A stretch of 64,000 nt of DNA, taken from assembly GCF_901709675.1 (NCBI RefSeq), contig NC_051092.1, positions 6,268,491 through 6,332,490 of the forward strand, read 5' to 3'. A program made the position numbers and the translations under genes. Below, piece after piece: positions 17,141 to 29,177 of the stretch. This DNA comes from Syngnathus acus. Taxonomy: Eukaryota; Chordata; Actinopteri; Syngnathiformes; Syngnathidae. Below the pieces are notes generated by a model. The model made no database searches and had not been told where the DNA came from. It saw only the letters and a program-made list of their open reading frames with translations. Within the stretch, counting starts at the first letter, position 1. The number at the start of each line of letters is the position of its first letter.

Positions 17141-18218
17141 GTATATACGTATGTATGTTAGTCCCATTAGCTGGCTTGTGTGTAGCTAAATTAAGGATAC
17201 TTTTGCGTGGCTCTCAAGCCACAACATGGCAACATCTAACTCTTTCATAATCATCTGGCTCTAGATCAGCGACTCAGAGTCTCCATATGCACTCAGATAG
17301 GCAATCAGCTCCACTGTGGTTGCAATATAGTGCATAATTACACATGACTGTACATGTCGTAATAAACAGCAAAACCTCTGGCTTGTCGTGTCGCGTCTTT
17401 CAACACAAGTGACATGTCTTAGAGCATCTTCAGATTTTATTTTATATGTAACTCTTCTTTGGTTGTATGGCAAAAAATAGTTTGCACTGCTTAGGGCCAA
17501 AGTGAAAGGTGTGTGAAGTCAAGCATGTTGGAATGAATATATGTGTATGCTGGTCACACATAGTTGAGTGTAATTGTTACTCCCTGATCACTCTTGCATG
17601 AGCTTCTGCTCTAATCATCACAGACTGAAAGAGAGACATGAATAGACTCCTGCGAGCTCATGTTACCATGCAGTAACACACCTGCACACAGCCTGCGGGT
17701 GATGTCTTCCAGGGTCAGGCCACTTCTCACTTGCCTCCTCGGCGGTCTAAACATGCAGACATCTTTGTTCTCTTGGACCTGCAATTAAAGACAAGGTGTT
17801 AAATTTTCTTTTAAAATGCTTGATATTTTTAGAAGGAAAGTGATCATTCCAATGATTCGGGTGCTGATAAAAGTTTATAAGGTTTTCTTCTTTAATTATT
17901 AGTGCCTAAAAATATTCATATATTTATATCTTATTTTGGTTTTTGGTCATGTCTTACAATATTTTTCTTTTTTCTTCGACAACAGTGGAAAGATATAGGC
18001 CTGGCCAACCCCAACTGGTACAACCTCACAATTTCATGACATCTGCTAATAAAAGGTTTGTAGAAAGATCTGCATTTTAAAGTATAACGGTTGACACGAC
18101 TGAAGAAGTAAAATTTGATTACTGTGGTTGTCATCAATAAAAGAGTATTGAAATATAGTATATAAAAATATATATAAAATATTGTATTATAATTGAGAGA
18201 CTATGGGTTTGAATCTCA
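15761..18218. other. Intergenic DNA; no gene except a weak exon candidate
   Basis: AT-rich sequence. An alternating TA microsatellite covers 17074-17132, flanked by CA and TATG steps. The exon-like segment at 17682-17778 is entered separately. No other supported feature was found. Confidence 0.5.
17682..17778 (-). other. Unassigned exon-like segment (32 codons plus one base)
   Basis: On the minus strand a pyrimidine-rich tract ending TTTAATTGCAG precedes 97 bases followed by GTGTGTT, a possible donor. One frame is open, running from VQENKDVCMF to a C-terminal RRLCA, with TLEDITRRLC inside; the other two frames stop. I do not recognise the protein and found no partner exon. Its local GC is higher than its surroundings. 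It could be an unannotated coding or non-coding exon, a conserved element, or chance. Confidence 0.25.
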
Positions 18219-18327
18219 GCACTCCTATATACTGTCAATAAAAATGCATGGTCATCTAAACATATTGAACATATTTGCACTCCTATTTACTGTCAATAAA
18301 AATGCATGGTCATCTAAACATATTGAA
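18219..18327. repeat. Tandem duplication, 58-bp period
   Basis: GCACTCCTATATACTGTCAA at 18219 recurs at 18277 with one change, and both copies continue through AAAAATGCATGGTCATCTAA and CATATTGAA. Near-identity suggests a recent local duplication. No gene is involved. Confidence 0.9.
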
Positions 18328-18369
18328 TGAGTGTGAATTGCTATATACGTATCATATACTGTATATGTA

Positions 18370-18562
18370 GCCAAACAATTCCATTTACCGCTTGTCCGAA
18401 ATCAGCCGGGATAATAGTATAATTTGGGAATATGAAACATACCAGAGTAGCTGGAGAAATCGCTGTGAGCACAGGAAAAATGTGCAAAGATCAGAGAACT
18501 GAGAATTTGAACCCCGAACTTCAGAAATGTGAGTCAGGCCTCCTAACCGCTGTGCTGCATGT
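18370..18562 (-). mobile_element. Diverged SINE, (GGAT)-tail family, reverse orientation
   Basis: From the right it reads as the complement of a tRNA-like head (AGCACAGCGGTTAGGAGGCC, then a GGGTTCAAATTC-type B box). It continues towards a tail region CAAGCGGTAAATGG. Strongly diverged and internally rearranged compared with the copies at 35500 and 51580. Confidence 0.55.
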
Positions 18563-20987
18563 GGGTAATAATGATGCCGGATAGTCTGCTTGTGGTCAAA
18601 TTACTATAAAAACTTGATTCTGCCTTGTGCAGATAACATGGGTACCCCGAGGCTACTGTTTGTCGGCTTACTCATGATTGATGTCAAAGTGTCACTCGAT
18701 ACAAACTGCTGCCATCCTATACTGTCCTTCTCATTCCAACAGACTGCTTGTCAACGGGGAACATGTTTTCATCACACGGTTGTGTTAATGACGGTCTGTG
18801 GCTGCTAATTCTTGACTTTCTTCTTGACTTCTTTGATTTAAGATTGACGCAAATTACCCGCCTCGGTTTTCCCTTTACTTGTTTCCGTGGTTGCGATGTT
18901 AATATTAGCAAAGTCACGGAATAATTCCCACTTGTTACCTGACTATGAGGAAGGTAATATTTCTTTCTGGTGGTATATGCAGTAATTTTTAAGAACTAGA
19001 TTAACAGCTAAAACAGCTTGGGGTCAAATTGACCCCAGAGGACGACCAATGCGTGCAATATGTGGTCAGTACATTGAAAAAATATCATATAAAAATCATG
19101 CCAGTTCAGTTGTCCCCATCAATTTAGGAAAAGTCATGAAATATGGTCAACTACTATTTTTTGAATGCTAAACATTGAATGGGGTCAAATTGACCCCTAG
19201 GACGATAGGAGGGTAATTAAGTGCACATTTTCCAAACGTAGAGCCCTCATACAATACCGTGTTCCTCCCAGTGAGAAGTGGGGAAAGACTGTAACACATT
19301 AGCGCCAGTCATTGAAAAGAAAGTAACATTAGAAGACACTCCACCCATAGGACAATTTGTTGGTACAATAGTGTTTTCCGTGTCCAGAGATAAATCAACT
19401 TATCATTGAAAGGTTCATAATGACCTGTTTCTCCTTTGCACATCCAGATTTCTTCTCATGATAAAAACGACGTACTACTGAACAAAGTGTAGTGGGAACA
19501 ATGCCTTACCCTTATCATGGCACAATAATGACACAATGTTTTTTTGTGTTGTCATCTACTAGCAAGACTTTCCATTATTTTCTCTAATTGTGTTAACTAG
19601 TAAATATTAGAAAGTTGTTGCATGCGTGTGTGTTCGCTTGCTGATGAGCTATTCAGAGCTGTGTGGGGCAGTACAAAGTGTCACAGCTTGCATCTCTTAA
19701 CCTCAAACACTGTAGTTTATATAATAAAACCTGTAAACACATGTGTGTGTTTGCATGTTAAAATACATGTGAGACATGCATTACATTACATTCATTGTTG
19801 TGTGGGTATTAATATGGGATGGCCATTGCAGTTGTGTGTAAACATGTTGCATTGCAGACAAAATGTTGTAATTTTTTGTGCCGTTTTCAGTTTGAGGTTA
19901 AATCACTACACTGAAAAAACGTTTATGTTGAATTTGCTCCTTTTTATTTTGTCAATATAAAATACATCTGCTCCTACAATACCAGATACATTTTTAAGTG
20001 GAGTATACTGAATCCAAAATATTTTGTTTTGTGCAACCATCTGAAGAAATAAAATGGAGTAAATTCAACAAAAAATGTTTTTTTCAGTGAAGTAATTTAA
20101 CCACCAAAAATGTACAAAAAATTGTAAGGTATTTTGATCTTGGACATTTATGAGACCAAGAATTTGTACTCTAAATTTTCAAATGCCCTTAGGAAAAAGA
20201 AAACAATTGAGTTTTCCTCATGTTACATGCTCTGAGACGAATGTTAAATCAAACGTAAGCTGACAGTTGATCTTATTTGCGAAGAGTGCTGTAAGCAGAC
20301 TGGATTTACTCTAACGGCAAGTGTAACGTATAACCAAGAAGGAGAATATCCTGTACACTAGCTGTCAACCTACTGGTGATAGTAAAGGCAAATGTGTTAG
20401 TAACTTGATTCATTTTCTGGGGATCTCTCTTCCTGATCAATCTCACAGAACTCACAATAAAATGCTGGCCTGGCCAATCAATAAACCTCGTGACATGTAC
20501 TGTACAGACGTTGTGCAGTGTCACATTTTTAGTGAAGAATATTCACAGTAACTAATAAAGTAGTTTGGCAGAATAGACAAGATATGATATTTTTGCTGCA
20601 TAGCCATTGCTTAGCAATGCACTCCAACGTGAATCTCTTGCCGGAGTAATGGAACGGTGACCCCTAAATAACATGTTACCCTGCCCTTGATTTATACAGC
20701 TTGTCAGTGATATTATTTATTTAGAGGTGCAGAATGTGCCAAAATCCACCCCCTTCTAAAATTCGCCTATACTGACAGCTGCTGAAGACACCCTTATCAT
20801 GAATAATGAAGCACGGACAGCTTGTAGGGCCAGGCTGCTGTTCTGCCATGTCAACTAACATCAAAACAGGAAATGATGACATCATATCCATTTGGGAATC
20901 ATCCTGTGACCTAAGCCATTAATTCATATTTGCATGTCAGCGACAAAGGACTTAATAAATATACTAATAAATATATTAATAAATACT
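18563..20987. other. Intergenic DNA with small repeats
   Basis: Two copies of the 17-bp palindrome GGGGTCAAATTGACCCC lie at 19020-19036 and 19181-19197, each followed by an AGGACGA-containing block. A MITE is at 19909-20089 (separate entry). The stretch 20640-20900 looks like single-copy, possibly constrained non-coding DNA, though this cannot be judged from one genome. No gene seen. Confidence 0.5.
19909..20089. mobile_element. Short MITE with CACTGAAAAAA termini
   Basis: Begins CACTGAAAAAACGTTTATGT and ends with ATGTTTTTTTCAGTG. The subterminal blocks TTGAATTTGCTCC and GGAGTAAATTCAA are also inverted, so the terminal inverted repeats extend about 30 bases with mismatches. It is 181 bp and non-coding. 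The superfamily is not determined. Confidence 0.75.
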
Positions 20988-21308
20988 GAGCCAGCTCAGT
21001 AGCCTAGTGGTAGAGTGTCCGCCCTGAGACTGGAAGGTTGTGGGTTCAAACCCCGGCCGGGTCATACCAAAGACTATAAAAATGGGACCCATTGCCTCCC
21101 TGCTTGGCACTCAGCATTAAGGGTTGGAATTGGGGGGTTAGATCACCAAATGATTCCCGAGCGCGGCACCGCTGCTGCTCACTGCTCCCCTCTCCCCCAG
21201 GGGATGGATTAAAATCACACGGGGATGGGTTAAATGCAGAGGACAAATTTCACCACACCCAGATGTGTGTGTAACGATCATTGGGACTTTAACTTTAACT
21301 TTAACTTA
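20988..21308 (+). mobile_element. tRNA-derived SINE (family distinct from the GGAT-tail SINE), nearly full length
   Basis: The head has an A-box-like TAGTGGTAGAGTGTCCGC and a B-box-like GGGTTCAAACCCC, the two parts of an RNA polymerase III promoter. The body includes GACCCATTGCCTCCCTGCTT and CAGAGGACAAATTTCACCAC, and the tail is repeated CTTTAA. This layout is that of a widespread teleost tRNA-SINE. The small ORFs in it are not genes. Confidence 0.88.
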
Positions 21309-22229
21309 AAGCACCATACTTAAGTCACCCTTGCAGCGATGGGCAAAAATGACTATAGGCCTTCCCATCATTATTTAATCGGTTATCGTTTGTGTTACTG
21401 TCTATCAATAAATATATTTACTTTGCAATAAGGCATGTGGCCTGTCCTGTGTTTATATTTGAAAAGTCTTGGGTCACCACCAGATAAAAGAAAAACTCGA
21501 AACAATGGCAGTTTTGTAGCCTTGAATGAAGTCATATTTCATAGTTATTTATTTTACATTGCTATCTCCACTGTGCCGCCGTGGATTAGATTCTAAACAG
21601 AAATTACACTGTTTATGTTGTGTAATGTGAAATGCCAAACATTTTTAAAAAGTACTCAGTAATTTTGTTGCTTAGCCATTGCTGGGCATATAACCGTAAA
21701 CACTGTGGCACAAAATAGCAGACATTAAAATGGTTATTTCAGCTTTAGATAACATAATGTATCAAAGGAGGACCGCAGTTATTCATGTGTGACGTGACAA
21801 TGAGACTTAATGAGGCAGATAAAACATTGGTGCATCATCTGTTGGAAAAACAATGGATGGAAGACAACAAACAATCTGGAACACTGGCATTAAACAAAGC
21901 AACAGTACATTTAGTTCCATTCTGCTTTCATGAGGAAGGAAGTTCACTCTTCTATTTTTGTGCCTGGTTTTCCAGATGGACAGGACCAGGTCGGGTGAAA
22001 ACTGCAAATGTGTCCAAAAATATATAAATATAAAAAAAGGACAAGCACTCATAAGATTTTTTGCATATGAAAAGTGACTCAAGTTGATGGGGGAACAACG
22101 TGGTTTAAACAATAACATGCTAAAATCAAGAAGGTAGAATATAGAGTGCGTGCTCTATGGTTAGGAATTAAGAGCAGGTCTCTCTAGGATGTGAAAGTTG
22201 TATGCTAAGATAAAAGAAGTTAAGATTTA
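21309..22229. other. Intergenic DNA, no feature identified
   Basis: AT-rich sequence with short open frames that lack any recognisable motif on either strand. No repeat boundary was recognised. Confidence 0.45.
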
Positions 22230-22433
22230 CTTCAGCGATGCGCTGCAGTTGCGCGATCGGACAAAAATGCGCAAATAAAAAAATGCTTAAAAAAGGCGTT
22301 TTATTTTGTCTTGGAACGGATTAAAAATCTTTCCATTATTTGTAATGGATAAAATAGATTCGGAATTCGACCGATTCACTTCTCGAATCGCCTTCTGAAA
22401 CAGACTGTGGTCAAAAACCGAGGTTTGACTGTA
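22230..22433 (+). mobile_element. DNA-transposon end, 'AACCGAGGTTTGACTGTA' family
   Basis: Contains GCAGTTGCGCGATCGGACAA, TTGGAACGGATTAAAAATC and the terminal AACCGAGGTTTGACTGTAA. The same blocks recur in rearranged order at 58950-59467. A (TAA)n microsatellite follows directly, and the MITE at 22456 is inserted in it. Confidence 0.6.
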
Positions 22434-22455
22434 ATAATAATAATAATAATAATAG

Positions 22456-22629
22456 TACCGTAATTTTCGGACTATAAGTCGCACCGGAGTATAAGTCGCA
22501 CCACCCATAAAATGCCCAAAAAAGTGAAAAAACCCCATATATATGTATGTAAGTCGCTCCTGAGTATAAGTCGCCCCCCCACCCAAACTATGAAAAAAAA
22601 CCGCGACTTATAGTCCGAAAATTACGGTA
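22456..22629 (-). mobile_element. MITE with near-perfect terminal inverted repeats, copy 2
   Basis: It is 174 bp, exactly the length of the copy at 5597-5770 and its reverse complement, apart from a handful of substitutions. It begins TACCGTAATTTTCGGACTAT and is inserted in a (TAA)n tract with TA on both sides. High similarity of two unlinked copies implies relatively recent spread of the family. Confidence 0.92.
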
Positions 22630-23791
22630 ATAATAATAATAATAGTAATAATGTGTTCAATCCATTCATTTCTACAACGAATCAGAGGGTTTGAAGGATG
22701 TGCGGGTGGTTATTGTTTTATTTTTTAACAGTGGAAGAGAAGGGCAGAATGGCACATTTTAATAATTGGGCAGCTAACAGAAGATTTAATTACATTTTGA
22801 GTTTTTTTTATTTCAGAATTGATGAGTGCACAGGCGCTCACACAACTGCTTGTATCTTCATCTTTCGAATCAAATGTTATATGCATCCCGACCCTGAAAA
22901 TAAGGTCAGAACTAAGTTTTATGCAAACATTTTTAAGATTCATATTGATCACCTTCTGTAATACGTTTTGATCATGTGTGTGTAGTGGTTTCCTCAACCA
23001 CACTAGCTGATGCAACCATCCAAGTACAAAGTGCAATGTTTTAGGCGAGGTTGTTAGTGCAGCGGTCACAGTTGTAACCTCCAGCCTGTGTACTAATGTA
23101 AACTTCAGCCATGAGTCCGCATAGAGGTCCTCGAGTTATCAATCCCTCTGTTTCCTAACTGCATTCAAAGGCAAACATGATGTTATCAGTAAAAGATATG
23201 ATTTTTGATATGTTGTAGGTGTGTGTGTGTTTGTGTGTGTGTGCATGGAATTGAGAGCTAGCTCAGCTACAGTACTTCCAAACATGTCTATATGTGTGAC
23301 TTATGTGTTTTGGTGTGCGTCAGAGGGTGTGAACACTTAAACACGTTGCCACATGTGTGTGGTATCAACAGGGTGTTACTGAGTTATTGGTCTTCTTGAC
23401 AATCTCAAACACAACCACCAATTAAATCTCATATCTTGATCCTGTCAGCCCCTCCTGTTCGTGCAATGTCAGGGTGGACCTCAGTAACCAGGTTTACATG
23501 GAGACTTTTATGTCATTCCAATTGAAATCATTCTGAATGAAGATCTCTGTCACCTGTTCACATGTGACGGGATCAATTCCGATCTGCCAATAATCGGTTG
23601 AGCAGTGTTACAGCCGTGCGACACGCAGAGATAGATGTAAACATCACATTTCCTTTTAAAAAAAAAAAAAATGACTGAAATATTTCACCTCTTGAATGTG
23701 TTTTTAATGCCATTATAAGCCCACGGCTAGTGCTGGATAGTTGTCATAGAGAACACATTTCTGGTCCTTTCTGTGTGCATACCCTACTGCA
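22630..23791. other. Intergenic DNA; possible weak MITE near 23490-23645
   Basis: GGTTTACATGGAGACTTTTATG near 23490 and AGATGTAAACATC near 23633 are roughly inverted, with CCGATCTGCCAATAATCGG between, reminiscent of a decayed fish MITE. A (GT)n stretch lies near 23220. No gene seen. Confidence 0.4.
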
Positions 23792-24112
23792 CAGGTGTCA
23801 AACTCAAGGCCCGGGGGCCAGATACGGCCCGCCACATCATTTTATGTGGCCCGCGAAGACAAATTGTGCCTCAAATTCGTGTGTCATTACTGGAATTGCA
23901 AATTGTCTTCACTTTTAATAATATCTTTTTTTTTTTTTAAATATTTGAACAGTTTTTACTCGTCTGATTTGAAAACGAGTTATTTGTTTTGTAGCTTTTA
24001 TTGTATATAATATGAGGTGCTCATACATTTATTTGGGTTGACAGTCATAATGGCCCTCCGAAAGAAGCTATGACTACAATGCGGCCCGCGAAAAAAGAGT
24101 TTGACACACCTG
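23792..24112 (+). mobile_element. hAT-like non-autonomous element, fullest copy
   Basis: Terminal inverted repeats are CAGGTGTCAAACTC on the left and GAGTTTGACACACCTG on the right, one base longer. Subterminal GGCCCGGGGGCCAGATACGG and CGGCCCGCGAAAAAAG are also present. CCTACTG and CCTTACTG flank it, perhaps a decayed 8-bp target duplication. It is 321 bp with no transposase frame. Confidence 0.8.
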
Positions 24113-26950
24113 CCTTACTGCAGCAGTTTTCCGTTTCTGTTAGCACTGACATTGATTTGATTGACAGTTTTTTGGATTGAGATTAATTGGGTAACAACTC
24201 TCCATGTCCTCCTTTAATATAGCATCTCATTTCAACTGTTAATCGCAACATCTGTTAGTTTGGAATCTGGGGATATTGTATAAATCTGCTAAATACATCA
24301 TTCAGTTCAAAACCTTTTCCATTGAAGTAAATAGCGTTGTCATCTGTGGCAAAACACACTCGGCGTCATTTCACATGCCCAATTACACTGACCAGTGTCA
24401 CAGCTGCAGATGTGCAGTGGGACGAAACACACGGGGCGATAACGTAAGCGACGCACAGGATGTTCATCTGACTCCAACCTCCTCCTCTTCATCATCACCA
24501 AAGATGAATAGAGGGAAACAGATGCTTACTGCTGCTTTCCTGATTGCCACTTCCTATTACATATATCGTGAGTGTGTGTTGTGTGTGTGTGGTTCACTTT
24601 CACATTTCTGCCCCAGTCAGGTGGAAATGCAAGTGAAGGATCATGTGTGAGAAAAAGAAATCACGTGTCACCTTTTTCTGCTCCTTCTTGCAGAAGTATG
24701 TGATTTTGTGCTTATGCATGTTAAGTGACTTTTACCCCCAAAGCAGGTCATCCATGCGTCATGCTCTCACGCAAGGAAGCTCTTATTTAATTATATAGTG
24801 GTTGGGTTTGTGGTGATCACTGAGTAGTTCACTAGATCAGAATGAAGTGTCGTCACAGCATTTTGACAACTCATTTTAACTTGGATCAAAGGGATGACTC
24901 ATGCATCGCATTTTCCCATACAAGTAACTTCAAATTCATCAAGAATGAGTCTTGTCATGCCAGACTGAATAAATTATAATCTAGTTTAATAATACCGTTT
25001 GTGTTTCATCATATAATTTGTACATAAGGACCTGCAATATGTAAAACAGACATATTCGCTGCCTTGAATAAGCTTTTTTTTTTAAATTATAATAATTAAG
25101 CTGCGGATAATGATAATATGTCTTCCACCCAGCCGTCTTTATATACATAGTTGCTTATCTTATTTAAGCTTGCCAGGAATTTGAGCCTTTCCATGGGAAT
25201 AAACGTCAATTTATCATATGTACTATATATGTAATCAATGAAAAATTGACATCATTGAAGCTTGTCGCTTAATATACTGCAGTTGGGGGGAAACTATTTC
25301 ATAAGATTCTGATTAAAACAAGATTTCATGCAAGTACAGTTATGTTGATATGAAGAGCCCATTGCCAAAGGGGATTTACTTAAAATGCAGATGCTAAGCT
25401 TAAGGTCTCTTTTTTTATTTCATCAGTTTTAATTCTTGATTACTGTGCTCCTTGTTGGATGCAGAAATGTCAAAGTGCAGAGGGAGGGACCCACCTCTCT
25501 TTTTTCCCTGGAATGTAAGAATGTGATTGTAGATTAGCTCAACAGGGAGGATATTGGGAAATCATTAACTCCTATTTGCTGTTGATGAGTTTTTTTAAAT
25601 TTCTCGTCTCATTCTGAAACTATTATACTTTGTGTGCGATTTCTACCCTTAACACCTATAAGACAGGCGTTAATCGTGAAAATTACAGATCAGAAACAAA
25701 GTATAGCATTAAAGTCACGTCAGGCAATACATTGTGCGTATGTGGTCAGCATGTTTAAGTCGCAACCGATGCTTCTGGGTTGCAAACTTGACTTTGACCT
25801 TTTTGTATCGGGTTTGAATATCATCCTGATGTTTGCTTGGGTTTTTGCTTAATTCCACATACCAGAAACATGCATCCTATGTTAATTGCTAGATCTGAAT
25901 TGATCTAAAGAATCTAAATTTGTATTTGCCTGGTAATTGACTGGCAATCAGTGGCCAGAATGATCAATTTTTGGAAGAAGAAAATGCTCCTCATAATGCC
26001 TCAAATAATTTTTTAAATATTAAACAATGTAAAGTCATAGTACTGCACCACTACAAATGCTTGTAGATCTAGCATGCCATGATTCCAGGCAGAAACAAAT
26101 CCACTTTTGCCCTCTGCGACAAATGTCCAAGCAGCAGGTTGAAGTTTCATTCGGGTTTCTGATTTAATAATCAGGGCTACTTAAAGTGTGCAGGTTAAGT
26201 GAACAGAGGTATGTGACCCCTCCGTCCAGTCCGGCTCAGTTTGTCTTTGATCCTGAAGTACCAGGTCCAGCCATTAAAGGGTCACAGGGTCCATGTTGTA
26301 CATTCCAGAGCTTTTAACAGGTCACCACCAGAGTACTTAACTGGCATGAGCTGACCTCATTTTTTATTTACTGGAAACGGTGCTTAAAAAAAAGTGAGAG
26401 TCACACAAACAAAAAACATTCTTATCTGACATAATCCATCGTCAATTTAGGCCTACAAAGCATTTCTAAAGCCATTGTCGCCTTTAAATAGATAATTGAA
26501 GAGGCTTGAAGAATAAAGAAAATAGTCAAGGCTATTACTACTACGAATAGATTTTGTTTGGAACGCACTTTTCATTCAAAGAATCCCACAGTACTACAGC
26601 AAAAGGACACCTTTAATCCACAATTGTGGGAAAAATATCATCAACTGAATTTATGTTGGATACAAATTACATATTTTGTATCCACCATAAATTCTTTGTA
26701 GGGTTAGAAATTGACTTATTTAGCAATAAAGTGGGTGGGAGCAGTAAGCGTCAGACATGGGTTAGCGTAAAATATGGTGTGCCGCCTCTCTGACACTAGT
26801 ATCAGAATTGGAACTCATTCAATTGTCATTCTATTGCACACTAAAAATGTTTCGTAATTCAATGGTGCAACATGAAACATAATGGAAAGTAATAAACCTT
26901 AGTAAGAGAGTCTAGGGCAAAAAAAAAAAAGAAACGACATGTCATAGCCC
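24113..26950. other. Intergenic DNA, no supported gene
   Basis: Mostly AT-rich. A possible short first exon at 24504-24567 is entered separately. The 26090-26350 interval is of higher complexity and could be conserved non-coding DNA. Nothing else was recognised. Confidence 0.45.
24504..24567 (+). other. Weak first-exon candidate encoding a membrane-anchor-like peptide
   Basis: ATG in a usable context (A at -3) opens MNRGKQM followed by a hydrophobic LTAAFLIATSYYIY stretch, and a GTGAGT donor-like site follows at 24568. This is the shape of a type II membrane protein first exon, but 21 codons can arise by chance and no second exon was found. Confidence 0.12.
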
Positions 26951-27187
26951 CAGGGGTCGGGAACCTTCTTGGCAGACAGAGCCATAAATGCCCATTTTTT
27001 AAAAATAATTTCCCGTGAGAGCCATACCATTTAGAGAAAAAAACGATAGGTTAAATACAATTAAATGCATGTATTTTAATTAAGACCAATGATTTTCTGA
27101 GTGTACTTATGTATTCTTTTTAATAACGTTTTTAACGTCGCCAAAAGAGCCATATCTGCCTCGCGAGCCATAGGTTCCCGACCCCTG
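26951..27187. mobile_element. hAT-like MITE with CAGGGGTCGGGAACC termini
   Basis: The left end CAGGGGTCGGGAACCTT is matched by AGGTTCCCGACCCCTG on the right. Subterminal GAGCCATA blocks occur repeatedly in both orientations. It is 237 bp and non-coding. No clear target-site duplication was found. Confidence 0.85.
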
Positions 27188-27224
27188 GCCTAAACAATGT
27201 GCAATGAACATCAGGTGTAAGTTT

Positions 27225-27413
27225 GAAGTTTTAAGTGAGGTTTTGTGGTCTGAATGGCCTCCTGCCTGAGGGGAGAAGGCCAAACTTGCTGTCCAGCGTG
27301 TGTTGGCTCTGATAGGCAAGGAGGTGGGAGGTGATTGACTTGAGGCGAGGAAGAACCTGGTGTTCAAAGGACTTCATGACTACAGACCTCAGTGCTACAG
27401 GTCTGTCAAACAA
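27225..27413 (-). mobile_element. LINE ORF2 remnant (Rex/CR1/L2-like), internally deleted
   Basis: The minus-strand frame reads RPVALRSVVMKSFEHQVLPRL, resembling the reverse-transcriptase 'RPVALTSVVMKxFE' motif. Twenty residues later it jumps to LDSKFGLLPSGRRPFRPQN, resembling the C-terminal tail of such LINEs. Most of the RT must have been deleted. It is a pseudogene fragment. Confidence 0.65.
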
Positions 27414-29145
27414 AGCACATTACACACTCCTTCCCAAGCAATAAAATTGCCTGGTCGATTTTGCTCCCACATGGGGATAAAAAAAATGTTGCAGCTATTG
27501 AGTTGGATTAACCAGCAATCCTATTGAACTCTAGATGTCTCTATTATGAGACATTAAAGCACTCGTCATGAAGAATTTTCATTGCCTCGTTATTATTAAA
27601 AAAGCTGTGACTCTCTATCCTTAATATCTGCTTCTAACTTTGTCAGCTACTCACACTATTTGGTTAAGCATCCCACTCAGCGGCGTGAGAGAATGTCAGA
27701 AATCGGTGTGGGAATATTCTGTGCTCTTTCTTTCTGAGTGTCTGTTGGTTTGATTGAGATGGTTTGTGTGTTCATAAGCAGTGATTACTCTGAGCGTGTT
27801 AGCTATGGTGGCTTAAGCTGCATGTGGTTGGAGACTGTCCCAAAGCACTGGTAAATGGCCATTGAATGGGGCAAGTCTAGACTTTCGAAACAATATCTTG
27901 TGGAGATAACTCAATGGAAGCATTGAAACTAAATGGTAATGTGCTCCTCGACACCAGCCTCATACATTACAAGTCTATGCCAAGCAGTCAGATGCTGTGT
28001 GCCAATAAGTACAATGCTCCTGTGTGAGTTGGCCCCCAAAGATGGTCTTTTGCTTCGTCTCTCAATGAACCCTAGTAATTATTTAAAACTCAAACAAAAG
28101 TCAGTGCCCCTGGCAACAATGGCATACACACACTATGACAAAATGAGGTTAAAAAATGACCAAAAACACATTAACTCAAGCAGTCGTGGATGATGTCATC
28201 ACACATTTACTTGTGTGTTTATTCCTTGCTGCTTTACCTAAGAGGGTCGGATGCATACTGAAATTAATGCTACGGCAGTTCTTCTACAATCTAGAGTAAA
28301 ACAAACAAATAAAATGGTAGTGATCTGTATTAGATGAGAGACAGAACTCAAAATGAATTATTGCATTTAAACAGAATATCAAAAAATGCTGCACAATTTG
28401 TCAGATCCTCTGATACATACATTTTCTTCCTGAACTCATTACCTTTTGCATACTGTCAAAAGCACCAGCAAGCCTAGATGAAATGGGTCACTTTTCCTAC
28501 AAGTAATGACCATGAAGTCAAAATAAAATATGCAATTTTTTATTTTAAAAGTTGTGCTTTTATTTTAAGTACTTGTGTGAGCAAGTGCAGTATCAAGTTA
28601 TGTCTGTGGTGTTCCCAATTTAGCAACATTTTCATAATTTTTAGTGAGTTTTCTGACTCCCCCAGCAACTATTTTTCCCAAAAAGAAACTAGCAAAAATG
28701 TATGAAAAATCAGTGTTACTGATGTTAGAAACAATCCTATTTCCTGCTCAGAGGGCCAAGATTTGGCCTGATAATACCGTACGCAAATCTACAATTTTAT
28801 AGATCTTATGTGTATTATAAGCCATTATGGTATACATCACTACCAATAATATTATAAATACTTCATGCTTAATGTTAAAATTTTGAATGTGTGAAGATGT
28901 GATTTTAATGACAGCTACAATTTTTTATGACCTATTTCTAACAATACATACCACAACTACACAAGTAGCAATTTAGTGAAACAAGATAATATGCATTTCT
29001 AAATACATTAAAAATAATATAGACACAAGTTGTGGTTAACATGTCAAGCTGGTCCGCGGCAACAAGCGTTTCAGTTTCTCATGTGGCCCCTTTGCAAAAT
29101 TAACTGTCCACCCTTCTATAGAGGGATGGAAACAATTCTCACACA

Positions 29146-29177
<32 letters not shown>

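Noticed and set aside
20988-21070. Functional tRNA gene
   Set aside because: Pol III boxes are present but no cloverleaf with paired acceptor stem follows, and the sequence continues into a SINE body. The same reasoning applies to the B boxes at 35560 and 51630.
21015-21274. Small ORFs near 21.1 kb
   Set aside because: They lie wholly within a tRNA-derived SINE with recognisable A and B boxes and a CTTTAA tail.
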